A stretch of DNA of 11,422 nucleotides. Source: an uncultured Bacilli bacterium. GTDB taxonomy: Bacteria; Bacillota_I; Bacilli_A; RF39; UBA660. The stretch is from the NCBI GenBank assembly GCA_944358685.1, contig CALVRQ010000092.1, positions 1 to 11,422 of the forward strand, written 5' to 3'. Under the pieces are notes generated by a model, which had not been told where the DNA came from, searched no databases, and saw nothing but the letters and a program-made list of their open reading frames with translations. Positions 1-6,386 of this stretch are shown piece by piece (the stretch's first letter is position 1; every line of letters starts with the position of its first letter). A program made the translations under genes and the position numbers.

Positions 1-17
1 TCTAAAGTTTCTTTCAT
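1..17 (-). CDS. Start of an unidentified gene running off the left edge
   Basis: Only the first five codons (M-K-E-T-L) are inside the window, so the product cannot be named. The start is well supported: the leftward strand carries GGAAGGTG at 25-32, seven bases before the ATG, and an extended -10 box lies further upstream. It is divergent from the DUF3592 gene. Confidence 0.55.
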
Positions 18-43
18 ATAATATCACCTTCCTTATTATATAA

Positions 44-72
44 ATTATACCACGAACCATACCTTTTTTAAA
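44..72 (-). promoter_or_regulatory. Probable sigma-A promoter, extended -10, of the left-edge gene
   Basis: Read leftward, TATAAT at 44-49 is preceded by TGG (50-52), giving an extended -10 element. The best -35 at a 17-bp spacing is a weak TTTAAA at 67-72. It points at the good ribosome site and ATG at 17. Confidence 0.5.
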
Positions 73-87
73 AGAGCTAATAAACAT

Positions 88-116
88 TTTACTTATTCAA
101 ACATAAATGATAAAAT
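88..116 (+). promoter_or_regulatory. Possible promoter for the DUF3592-gpsA pair
   Basis: TTTACT (88-93) and TAAAAT (111-116) are 17 bp apart. The ribosome site AGGTGAG (122-128) and the ATG at 132 follow closely, so the leader would be very short. In such AT-rich DNA this match is only suggestive. Confidence 0.35.
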
Positions 117-131
117 TAAATAGGTGAGAAT

Positions 132-671
132 ATGGAAAATGAACAGACAAAATTTTTAACATCATTAAAATCCGCTGCTCTTGGAATATTTCTTATATTT
201 AAAACATCATTTATTATCATTATAATTCCATTACTTATAATTATAATAATTATTTCTATTTCTGAATTTATTAATACAAAAGACTATAAAAATATAAACG
301 CTAGTGTTGTCGAAATAAGAGAAATGAATACTAAAGATCGTTTTAAATACGAAGTAAAACTTGAATATATAGTTAACAATATCACATATCACCAAACAAT
401 TAATGAAGATCAACCATATAAAATAGGTGAAACAATTGCTATTAAATATAATCCAGAGAATCCAAACGAGTTTTCAAACGATGAACAATTTGGTGTTATA
501 TTTGTCTTAATCTGTTTTACCATATTATTTGGAAGCATATTAATTTTATTTATCAAAAGTATTAAAATGTTCTACATTGGATTAAAAGGAATAATTAATT
601 GGAAAAAAACACCACCAAAAGAAATAGGTATTGAATATATCGAAGAATTAAGAAAAGAGGAAAATAAATGA
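132..671 (+). CDS. DUF3592 membrane protein
   Basis: A 179-residue protein of unknown function. A hydrophobic segment at about residues 17-44, very rich in isoleucine, and a second at about 122-145 flank a soluble middle domain. That middle part has the look of DUF3592: an alternating beta pattern (V-V-E-I, Y-E-V-K-L-E-Y), then Y-K-I-G-E-T-I-A-I-K-Y-N-P-E-N-P, the typical G-(D/E)-x-I-x-I-x-Y-N-P-x-N-P ending. The start has AGGTGAG four bases upstream. The stop overlaps the gpsA ATG as ATGA, so the two genes are probably translationally coupled. Family assignment is by motif memory; no function should be inferred from the gpsA neighbour. Confidence 0.75.
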   Translation: MENEQTKFLTSLKSAALGIFLIFKTSFIIIIIPLLIIIIIISISEFINTKDYKNINASVVEIREMNTKDRFKYEVKLEYIVNNITYHQTINEDQPYKIGETIAIKYNPENPNEFSNDEQFGVIFVLICFTILFGSILILFIKSIKMFYIGLKGIINWKKTPPKEIGIEYIEELRKEENK

Positions 672-1639
672 AAGTAACAGTATTAGGCGCGGGTGCATAC
701 GGATGCGCTCTGGCCGAAATTTTAAATGAAAATAAAAACGAAGTCGTAATATGGACTCCATTCGAAAAAGAAGTTAAAGAACTAACCGAAACTAGAACTT
801 CTCCAAAACTTCCAAGCATTAAAATAAATAATAAAATTAAAATAACTAGTGATTTAGAAGAAGCTTTAAACAAAACTAATTTAATCATTATTGCTATTCC
901 AACCGCTTTTTTATCATAAAAAAAAAAAAAAGTAAAAAAATATTATGAAGACACACCAATTTGTATAGCAACCAAAGGTATCGAACAAGATACCCACTTA
1001 TTTGTTTATGATGTCGTTAAAAACATTTTAAAAACTGAAAAAATTGCTGTCATATCAGGTCCTTCATTTGCAATTGACATTGCTAATAACTATCCAGTTG
1101 GTTTAACTTTAGCCTGTCAAGATAAAGAAACCATTGAACTAACTTTCAAAGCATTAGTCAACAATCATTTCAAATTAAGAAAAAGTTATGACATTATTGG
1201 AACTGAATTATGCGGATCAGTTAAAAATATTATAGCTATTGCTTCTGGTATTTTAGCCGGACTTGGTATGCCAGAATCGACATCTGCTATGCTAATAACT
1301 GAATCTCTTCACGACATTAAAGCATTAATTAAAGGATTAGGTGGCGATGGTTCAACCGTCCTATCATATGCGGGATTTGGTGACTTATTACTAACTGCCA
1401 CTTCTTCAAAAAGCCGTAATTATTCTTTTGGTTATTTAATCGGCTCTAAAGCTTCTAAAGAAGAAATCAATAATTACATCAAAAACACTACCATTGAAGG
1501 ATTATATACCTTAAAATCAATCAGTGAACTCGTTACAAACAAAGATGTTGATATGCCAATCATAAACCTTATGGAACAAATTATTTATCAAAACAAAAAT
1601 CCCGAAGAACTAATTAATTTCTTAATTCAAAAGCCATAA
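668..1639 (+). pseudogene. gpsA: NAD(P)H-dependent glycerol-3-phosphate dehydrogenase, interrupted by an in-frame stop
   Basis: GpsA reduces dihydroxyacetone phosphate to sn-glycerol-3-phosphate, the backbone for membrane phospholipids. The N-terminal part has the Rossmann motif G-A-G-A-Y-G at residues 8-13. Codon 84 (917-919) is TAA. The same frame then continues without another stop to 1639, with A-T-K-G-I-E, I-S-G-P-S-F-A, G-S-V-K-N-I-I-A-I (catalytic Lys region), A-G-F-G-D-L and S-R-N-Y-S-F-G. Total length, about 323 codons, is normal. The stop sits at the edge of a 14-A run (918-931), where the family has an ordinary helix. The in-frame ATG at 1268 has no ribosome site, so a separately translated C-terminal half is unlikely. 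It may be a true recent pseudogene, a sequencing or assembly error, or a recoded gene. The ribosome site AAGAGGA precedes the ATG, which overlaps the DUF3592 stop. Confidence 0.85.
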
Positions 1640-1650
1640 AAGGCTTTTTT
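1629..1650 (+). terminator. Intrinsic terminator of gpsA
   Basis: The stem AAAAGCC (1629-1635) pairs with GGCTTTT (1642-1648) around loop ATAAAA, followed by a T run to 1650. The gpsA stop codon lies in the loop. Confidence 0.75.
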
Positions 1651-1657
1651 ATGTAAC

Positions 1658-1684
1658 AAAAAAGAAGCCAATTATTTAGCTTCT
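1658..1684 (-). terminator. Intrinsic terminator of rpmE
   Basis: Read leftward, AGAAGC (1684-1679) pairs with GCTTCT (1668-1663) around a 10-base loop and runs into a T tract (1663-1658). It overlaps the last codons of rpmE and faces the gpsA terminator. Confidence 0.7.
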
Positions 1685-1884
1685 GTAGTAAATCCATATT
1701 TTTTATTGAATTTTTCAACTTGACCAGCTTTTTTAACTGTTCCTTGTTTTCCAGTAAAAAATGGATGACATTTATCACAAACTTCAACCTCTAACTCTGG
1801 TTTGTTTGATCTTACTGTAAATGTATTACCACAAGCACATGTTACTTTAGTATCCATGTATTCTGGATGAATTCCTTTTTTCAT
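1672..1884 (-). CDS. rpmE: 50S ribosomal protein L31, zinc-binding type
   Basis: A 70-residue large-subunit protein starting M-K-K-G-I-H-P-E-Y, the classic L31 beginning. It keeps the four zinc cysteines of the C+ type (C16, C18, C36, C39, as C-A-C and C-D-K-C), then H-P-F-F-T-G-K-Q and a basic tail with F-N-K-K-Y-G. An ATG 21 bases upstream is in frame, but it would put the ribosome site GGAAGGAG inside the coding region, and that site is ideally placed for the ATG at 1884; the shorter form is chosen. It is a single-gene unit with its own promoter and terminator. The cysteine-containing form usually belongs to zinc-replete growth. No cysteine-free paralogue is visible in this window. Confidence 0.95.
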   Translation of the reverse strand: MKKGIHPEYMDTKVTCACGNTFTVRSNKPELEVEVCDKCHPFFTGKQGTVKKAGQVEKFNKKYGFTTEAK

Positions 1885-1903
1885 ACTATCTTCTCCTTCC
1901 GCC

Positions 1904-1921
1904 ATGACTAAAACAAGTCAT
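1904..1921 (-). promoter_or_regulatory. Hairpin in the rpmE 5' leader
   Basis: A perfect 6-bp inverted repeat, ATGACT (1904-1909) and AGTCAT (1916-1921), with a 6-base loop. It lies between the predicted transcription start (about 1934) and the L31 ribosome site (about 1893-1900). Ribosomal-protein leaders with L31 autoregulation are known in several phyla; whether this is one of them is inference. Confidence 0.4.
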
Positions 1922-1940
1922 AGAAATTTAATGCAAATAT

Positions 1941-1969
1941 ATTCTAGCAAACTTCAAAACAAAAATCAA
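1941..1969 (-). promoter_or_regulatory. Sigma-A-like promoter of rpmE
   Basis: Read leftward, TTGATT (1969-1964), 17 bp, then TAGAAT (1946-1941). The -35 overlaps the last codons of the upstream SGNH gene. The predicted start near 1934 gives a leader of about 50 nt. Confidence 0.55.
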
Positions 1970-2646
1970 GTTTCAAATAAATTTTTACTCATTTTATTAA
2001 TTACTCTATTAGACAAAACCTCATAAGTATAACCATTCATCTCATTAATATCACTCAAATCAACATAAATAGCATCATAATCTAAACACACATCTTTGCA
2101 TTTTTCATTAAAATATTCATAAACATCTAACTTATCTGACTCATCAATAAACGGATTATAAGGGCCAACCATCACTATATCTTCTTTACAATATTCTCTC
2201 ATCAACTTAAATAAACGTTCTAAATCATAAGCTAAATCATCAATATAATCATATACATCATTATATACCACATCTTTCTTATTAAGTTTATTATATACAT
2301 CTTTAAAACTAATATTTAGTGTAATTAAATCAGCTTTTATTAAAGCATTTTTTAAACTAAAACTACCTTTATTAGTTTTTATCTTTTTATTACTATTAAT
2401 ATCATTAATAACATCAGTAATTCTCGTATCAACTTTAGCAAAATCATCAGAATATCTTTCAAGTAAACCTTCATCTTTTAAATATTTCTTAATATAATGA
2501 GAATATCCATAAACCTCCTCATTATTAACATACACTCGCTCTAAAGAATCACCTAAAGCTACATAATAAACTTTTTTGTCCATATTAGCCAAATAAATCA
2601 AAAAAACAGAAAGCAAAACCAAACCAATAATTAATATTTTTTTCAT
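1966..2646 (-). CDS. Membrane-anchored SGNH/GDSL hydrolase-like protein, probably inactive
   Basis: A 226-residue protein with a signal anchor at about residues 4-20 and an outside domain resembling the SGNH lipases and esterases of low-GC Gram-positives. Block I is clear: Y-V-A-L-G-D-S-L, nucleophile S34. F-A-K-x-x-x-R-I-T-D-V-I-N-D-I also fits. Block III, normally G-x-N-D, reads S-F-K-D with K115 at the Asn position. The C-terminal D-x-x-H-P block lacks His; E202 aligns there in my reading. It may be a non-catalytic member or a diverged enzyme. An in-frame TTG lies 12 bases upstream of the ATG, but GGGGG at 2652-2656 is well spaced for the ATG at 2646, which is chosen. It follows a terminator-like hairpin after murA. 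Substrate unknown. Confidence 0.65.
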   Translation of the reverse strand: MKKILIIGLVLLSVFLIYLANMDKKVYYVALGDSLERVYVNNEEVYGYSHYIKKYLKDEGLLERYSDDFAKVDTRITDVINDINSNKKIKTNKGSFSLKNALIKADLITLNISFKDVYNKLNKKDVVYNDVYDYIDDLAYDLERLFKLMREYCKEDIVMVGPYNPFIDESDKLDVYEYFNEKCKDVCLDYDAIYVDLSDINEMNGYTYEVLSNRVINKMSKNLFET

Positions 2647-2656
2647 AAAAACCCCC

Positions 2657-2681
2657 AAAAAAAGTAGACATCAATCTACTT
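2657..2681 (-). terminator. Terminator-like hairpin between murA and the SGNH gene
   Basis: Read leftward, AAGTAGA (2681-2675) pairs with TCTACTT (2668-2662) around a 6-base loop and runs into seven T's (2663-2657). The GGGGG ribosome site of the next gene follows at once, so that gene depends on readthrough or on a weak -10 (TATAAT at 2697-2692) just upstream. Confidence 0.65.
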
Positions 2682-2705
2682 AAATATATTAATTATAAAA
2701 TTTAA

Positions 2706-3956
2706 TTATTCATCTATAAGCCATATTTTAGCTCCAACATTAGTTAATTTCTTTATCAAATCACTATAACCTCTAAGCAAATGTTTAATATCAGTAATTG
2801 TCGTTTCCCCCTCTGCTGAAAGAGCCGCTAAAACCAAAGCTGCTCCAGCTCTTAAATCACTAGTTTTAACTAATTTACCTTTTAAAGAAGTAGGTCCGTA
2901 AACTTTAATCGTATCTCCTAAAACTTCAATATTAGCACCCATCTCATTCAAATATTTTGTATTTTGAAACCTATTTTCATAAATTGTCTCCCTAAGTATA
3001 CTTACCCCTTCAGCTTGCAAAAGCAAGGTAGTAATTGGTTGCTGTAAATCAGTTGCAAACCCAGGATAAACAGCAGTCTCAATTTTCACCGGTTTTAAAT
3101 GTAAACTCTTATTTGTAATAACTTTATCGCCTTCAATCTTATAACTAGCCCCCATTTCATCTAATACTTCAAAAAAACTAGTTAAATGTTCAGGCATCAC
3201 ATCACAAATTTCTAAATTATTACCATTCATAATTCCAGCCAAAATATAAGTCCCAGCCTCAATCCTATCTGGAATAACCTTAACCTTACCACCACTTAAT
3301 TTAGAAACACCAGTAATTTCTAATCTATTTGTATTAACTCCTTTTATTTTTGCTCCCATACTATTTAAAAACTCAATTAAATTTCCAATCTCTGGTTCAC
3401 TAGCCGCGTTATTAATTATAGTTTTGCCATCAGCCATAACTGACGCCAATATTATATTAACCGTTGCCCCAACACTAGGAAAAGGTAAATCAATAACTGC
3501 TCCTTCCAATTTATCTGCTTCAATTATATATAAATTATCTTTAACAGTCACCTTTGCACCCAATTTTTCAAAACCATTCAAATGAAAATCAAAAGAACGT
3601 GTTCCTATATTACACCCACCAGGTAAACTAATCTCCACTTTTTTAAAACGTCCAAGCAAAGCTCCCATAAAATAATAAGATGCTCTAAGTTTCGTTGAAT
3701 ATTCTTCCGTAATAGGTTTGTTAACCATTTGTGTGCTATCAATATGAATAGTTCCACTTTCTAATGAAAATCTAACATTTAGAAATCTTAAAATTTCCTC
3801 TAAATTATCAACATCTGAAATATGTGGAACCTTTTCAATAACACATTCATCAGATAAAATTGCAGCAGGAAGCAATGAAACCACACTATTTTTAGAACCA
3901 CTTATATATATTTTTCCACTTAAAATTTGTTTTCCTATAACTTTAATTTTATCCAC
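2706..3956 (-). CDS. murA: UDP-N-acetylglucosamine 1-carboxyvinyltransferase
   Basis: MurA transfers enolpyruvate from phosphoenolpyruvate to UDP-GlcNAc, the first committed step of peptidoglycan synthesis in the cytoplasm. The 416-residue length is normal. Active-site residues fall at the E. coli positions: K22-N23 (G-S-K-N-S-V), R91, and C115 in L-P-G-G-C-N-I-G, the Cys that fosfomycin alkylates, so the enzyme should be of the fosfomycin-sensitive type. R369 (D-L-R-A-G) and R395 (L-L-R-G-Y) match the C-terminal phosphate-binding arginines. The start is GTG, with AAAGGTGAT (3962-3970) upstream. It has its own promoter and ends before a terminator-like hairpin. Many Bacillota carry two MurA copies; from one copy I cannot say which this is. 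Confidence 0.96.
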   Translation of the reverse strand: MDKIKVIGKQILSGKIYISGSKNSVVSLLPAAILSDECVIEKVPHISDVDNLEEILRFLNVRFSLESGTIHIDSTQMVNKPITEEYSTKLRASYYFMGALLGRFKKVEISLPGGCNIGTRSFDFHLNGFEKLGAKVTVKDNLYIIEADKLEGAVIDLPFPSVGATVNIILASVMADGKTIINNAASEPEIGNLIEFLNSMGAKIKGVNTNRLEITGVSKLSGGKVKVIPDRIEAGTYILAGIMNGNNLEICDVMPEHLTSFFEVLDEMGASYKIEGDKVITNKSLHLKPVKIETAVYPGFATDLQQPITTLLLQAEGVSILRETIYENRFQNTKYLNEMGANIEVLGDTIKVYGPTSLKGKLVKTSDLRAGAALVLAALSAEGETTITDIKHLLRGYSDLIKKLTNVGAKIWLIDE

Positions 3957-3976
3957 AAAAAATCACCTTTCAATCT

Positions 3977-4004
3977 ATTTTAACACATTCACACAATTTT
4001 ACAA
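3977..4004 (-). promoter_or_regulatory. Promoter of murA
   Basis: Read leftward, TTGTAA (4004-3999), 16 bp, then TAAAAT (3982-3977), preceded by TGT as an extended -10. The murA ribosome site and GTG start follow within 25 bases. Confidence 0.6.
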
Positions 4005-4027
4005 GTAAGTCACATTTTATTAACGCA

Positions 4028-4552
4028 CTATAAAGCAAAAACAAGCCCAATTAACGTTAAAATAACTCCTCCAACAATAGTTGCTATTTTACCTAATAAT
4101 TTTTCAATTTTATTACCTATAGACAAACCAACAAAAGTAAACAGGCCACTAAATAACGCAAACATAAACGGAGACAAAACCTTATTAACATCAAAATTTG
4201 GTAAAGTTATGCCAAGTGTTAAACTATCAATACTCACTGCCAAACCAAATAAAAACAAATCTGGTAATTTTAATTCAGAAACTTCCTCATCTTGCTTAAA
4301 TGAATTCACTATCATTTCAATTCCTATAAATGATAAAATTATCGCTACCAAAATATCATAATTAAAATGAAATGATGACGAAATAAACTCACCAAAAAGC
4401 ATACCAATTAAAGGCATAATAAAATGATAAACTCCAACTATAAAAGATAAAAGTATTTTATATTTTTTACTTATACCAAGTGTTCCATATACAAGTGCCA
4501 AAGAAAAAGCATCCATACTTAAACTAATTGCCATCAAAAAAACTAGTAGCAC
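4028..4552 (-). CDS. MntP/YtaF-type manganese efflux membrane protein
   Basis: A six-helix inner-membrane protein of about 174 residues built from two similar halves, each with an acidic residue in a membrane helix: S-L-S-M-D-A-F-S-L-A-L (D14) and A-V-S-I-D-S-L-T-L-G-I (D109). This is the pattern of MntP (E. coli YebN), which exports Mn2+, and of the Bacillus sporulation membrane protein YtaF. Which of the two roles applies is open; spoIIR just upstream gives weak support for YtaF. A GTG at 4564 extends it by four codons, but the ribosome site AAGAGGTG abuts that GTG, whereas it is well spaced for the GTG at 4552, which is chosen. The gap to spoIIR is short, with no terminator. Confidence 0.8.
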   Translation of the reverse strand: MLLVFLMAISLSMDAFSLALVYGTLGISKKYKILLSFIVGVYHFIMPLIGMLFGEFISSSFHFNYDILVAIILSFIGIEMIVNSFKQDEEVSELKLPDLFLFGLAVSIDSLTLGITLPNFDVNKVLSPFMFALFSGLFTFVGLSIGNKIEKLLGKIATIVGGVILTLIGLVFAL

Positions 4553-4597
4553 AGAATCCTTCACCTCTTATAAAATCTTATGGTACTAGTTATAATT

Positions 4598-5125
4598 TTA
4601 GGACAAATATTTTTCTATTATTTCCATAACAATAGATTTATATTCAACCTCCGTATTTTCTTCCCCCTCAATTAAACATAAAGGTGGAAATAACACACAC
4701 CACCAATTATCCCCTTCTCCCTTACCTAAAGTAATAAGCAAAGATTCATAATAACCTTCTTCGTATTTAACACCCTTATACGTTTTCTCAGGAAAATAAT
4801 TCTGACCAAAATTTATCTTATAACCTTTATCATAATTTTCCTCACTAAGTATTTTCTTAACATCCTTATCCACAAGTTCTAAATTATTCTTAATAATTTC
4901 CTCCGCCTCTTTAGAACTTTTCGCATCTTTAAGCAAATCATACATCGTAATTTCTATTTTATCTTTTACTTTAGCTTTCACATCTTGGTCAAAAGCCGAA
5001 TTACTATTAGGAATAATCCTTATTCTAATTGCATCATCAGGAATTGTTAATTTCTTAGCTAAAGCATCACTTACAAATATATAAAAAATACCAATAATAA
5101 ACAATAATATAATAGTCTTTTTCAT
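4598..5125 (-). CDS. spoIIR: Stage II sporulation protein R
   Basis: SpoIIR is made in the forespore, secreted toward the mother cell, and triggers SpoIIGA to cleave pro-sigma-E. The 175-residue protein has an export signal or anchor at residues 1-23, then the family marks I-R-I-R-I-I-P-N-S-N-S, F-D-Q-D-V-K-x-K-V-K-D-K, I-N-F-G-Q-N-Y-F-P-E-K-T-Y, Y-E-E-G-Y-Y-E-S-L-L-I-T-L-G-x-G-x-G and D-N-W-W-C-V-L-F-P-P-L-C. It lacks the C-terminal extension of B. subtilis SpoIIR (longer, as I recall it), which many family members also lack. The ribosome site GAAGGGTGATT is inside a hairpin. In B. subtilis the gene is sigma-F dependent; I see a GTATA but no convincing -10 here. Confidence 0.93.
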   Translation of the reverse strand: MKKTIILLFIIGIFYIFVSDALAKKLTIPDDAIRIRIIPNSNSAFDQDVKAKVKDKIEITMYDLLKDAKSSKEAEEIIKNNLELVDKDVKKILSEENYDKGYKINFGQNYFPEKTYKGVKYEEGYYESLLITLGKGEGDNWWCVLFPPLCLIEGEENTEVEYKSIVMEIIEKYLS

Positions 5126-5130
5126 TTAAA

Positions 5131-5160
5131 AATCACCCTTCAATTTAATAATGGGTGATT
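5131..5160 (-). promoter_or_regulatory. Hairpin covering the spoIIR ribosome site; may also terminate rlmH
   Basis: A perfect 8-bp inverted repeat on the mRNA: AATCACCC (5160-5153) pairs with GGGTGATT (5138-5131) around a 14-base loop. The 3' arm is the Shine-Dalgarno of spoIIR, and five T's (5133-5129, the first two within the stem) precede TAAATG. It can therefore act as a terminator after rlmH and as an RBS-masking stem on readthrough RNA. Confidence 0.65.
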
Positions 5161-5184
5161 AATTATTTTTTTATACAATTAATA

Positions 5185-5631
5185 TTATTTATGATAATTC
5201 TCATTATTATTTATTTTATATGCCCGATAAATTTGCTCTAATAACAATACTCTAAACATCTGATGAGGAAAAGTAAACTTAGAAAAGGATAATTTATAAT
5301 CACTTCTTGATTTGACAGAATCATCCAAACCATAAGAACCACCTATTACAAAAGTTAAATTCTTATTACTATTAAAATTATTATCTATCTTTTTCGCAAA
5401 CTCTACAGATGATAAACTATTTCCTTCTATTTCCAAAGTAACAACATAATCATTATCCTTAATTTTAGAAAGTATCCTCTCGCCTTCTTTTTTCATAGCC
5501 ACACTTTCTAAAGCCTCATCAGCAACCTCTATAATTTCCAACTTTGTATATTTAGAAATTCTCTTACTATATTCTTTTATAGCATCCACAAAGAACTTCT
5601 CTTTAACTTTTCCAACACATATTATCTTCAT
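5185..5631 (-). CDS. rlmH: 23S rRNA (pseudouridine-1915 N3) methyltransferase
   Basis: RlmH is a small SPOUT-class enzyme that methylates pseudouridine 1915 in helix 69 of assembled 70S ribosomes, using S-adenosylmethionine. The 148 residues start M-K-I-I-C-V-G-K-V-K-E-K. They carry the SAM-binding knot F-V-I-G-G-S-Y-G-L (residues 94-102), L-S-F-S-K-F-T-F-P-H-Q (114-124), L-L-E-Q-I-Y-R-A-Y-K-I and the terminal Y-H-K. The usual Gly before the Tyr-His-Lys end is replaced by N-N-N-E-N, a mild difference. Its ATG overlaps the walJ stop as ATGA. It is the last gene of the long operon before the spoIIR hairpin. In B. subtilis rlmH also lies near walJ. Confidence 0.94.
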   Translation of the reverse strand: MKIICVGKVKEKFFVDAIKEYSKRISKYTKLEIIEVADEALESVAMKKEGERILSKIKDNDYVVTLEIEGNSLSSVEFAKKIDNNFNSNKNLTFVIGGSYGLDDSVKSRSDYKLSFSKFTFPHQMFRVLLLEQIYRAYKINNNENYHK

Positions 5632-6386
5632 AACTCTATTAACTCCGTACTTTCCCTCTGCATCGCAATCTCAACATCTGGAATTTTAATATCATTTTTT
5701 TCAAATGTATCAAGTAATGTCTTTAAAGCAAGTTCTGGTTTATTATTTTCTTCACTTAAATGGATTAAAATAATCCTTTCAGTATTATCCCCAATAAATT
5801 TTGATAAATAATATGCCGAATCTTTATTAGATAAATGTCCTTTATCACTTAATATTCTTTGCTGAAGATAATAAGGATACCTTCCTTCTCTAAGCATTCT
5901 CACATCGTGATTACTCTCAAAAACATAAACACTCTTATTTTTTAACTTATCAAAATTTCTAACATGAATATAACCAGTATCTGTAATATAAGCTACTGAT
6001 TTGCCTCTAGAAGAAAACACATACCCATTACTATCAGCCGCATCATGAGATGTTTTTATAACCGTTACATTCAAATCATCAACAGAAACATCATCATCAA
6101 TATAGACTTTATCTTCAATATCAAAACCTATCTCTTCTTCCATTTTCTTAGTTAAATAAACTATTGGATGATACTTCTTTAAAAAAACTTTTAACCCAGC
6201 TACGTGGTCCGTATGAGCATGAGTGATAAAGACCCTCTGAATTGAAGAAGGGTCTACACCAATATTTTTCAAAGCCTTAGCCACATAACCAGCACTCATA
6301 CCTAAATCAACAAGTGACTTAGTCTTATCAGTTTCAATATATGCACTATTACCTTTACTACCGCTAGCTAAAACACATATTTTCAT
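5628..6386 (-). CDS. walJ: WalJ/YycJ-type metallo-beta-lactamase-fold hydrolase
   Basis: A 252-residue metallo-hydrolase. It begins with L-A-S-G-S-K-G-N-S-A-Y-I-E-T-D, typical of YycJ/WalJ, then L-V-D-L-G-M-S, and the metal motif H56-A-H58-T-D60-H61, followed by T-S-H-D, I-T-D-T-G-Y and I-L-I-H-L-S. In Bacillus and relatives walJ is part of the walRK cell-wall control operon and has been linked to coordinating cell division with replication; its substrate is not settled. Here walRK is absent and walJ sits between an M23 endopeptidase and rlmH, downstream of dnaB. The ATG overlaps the M23 stop as TAATG, so translation is probably coupled. The enzyme class is certain, the cellular role inferred. 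Confidence 0.88.
   Translation of the reverse strand: MKICVLASGSKGNSAYIETDKTKSLVDLGMSAGYVAKALKNIGVDPSSIQRVFITHAHTDHVAGLKVFLKKYHPIVYLTKKMEEEIGFDIEDKVYIDDDVSVDDLNVTVIKTSHDAADSNGYVFSSRGKSVAYITDTGYIHVRNFDKLKNKSVYVFESNHDVRMLREGRYPYYLQQRILSDKGHLSNKDSAYYLSKFIGDNTERIILIHLSEENNKPELALKTLLDTFEKNDIKIPDVEIAMQRESTELIEL

Noticed and set aside
595..888. 97-codon open frame on the minus strand
   Set aside because: Antisense to DUF3592 and gpsA, no ribosome site, hydrophobic composition typical of antisense AT-rich DNA.
917..919. Alternative genetic code as explanation of the gpsA stop
   Set aside because: The stop is TAA, not TGA; TAA ends other genes here (for example the M23 gene), and Trp is TGG.
1268..1639. 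Separate gene starting inside gpsA
   Set aside because: It is the C-terminal part of the interrupted gpsA; the ATG encodes an internal Met and has no ribosome site.
1885..1905. Longer L31 start seven codons upstream
   Set aside because: It would place GGAAGGAG inside the coding region; L31 normally begins M-K-K-G-I-H-P.
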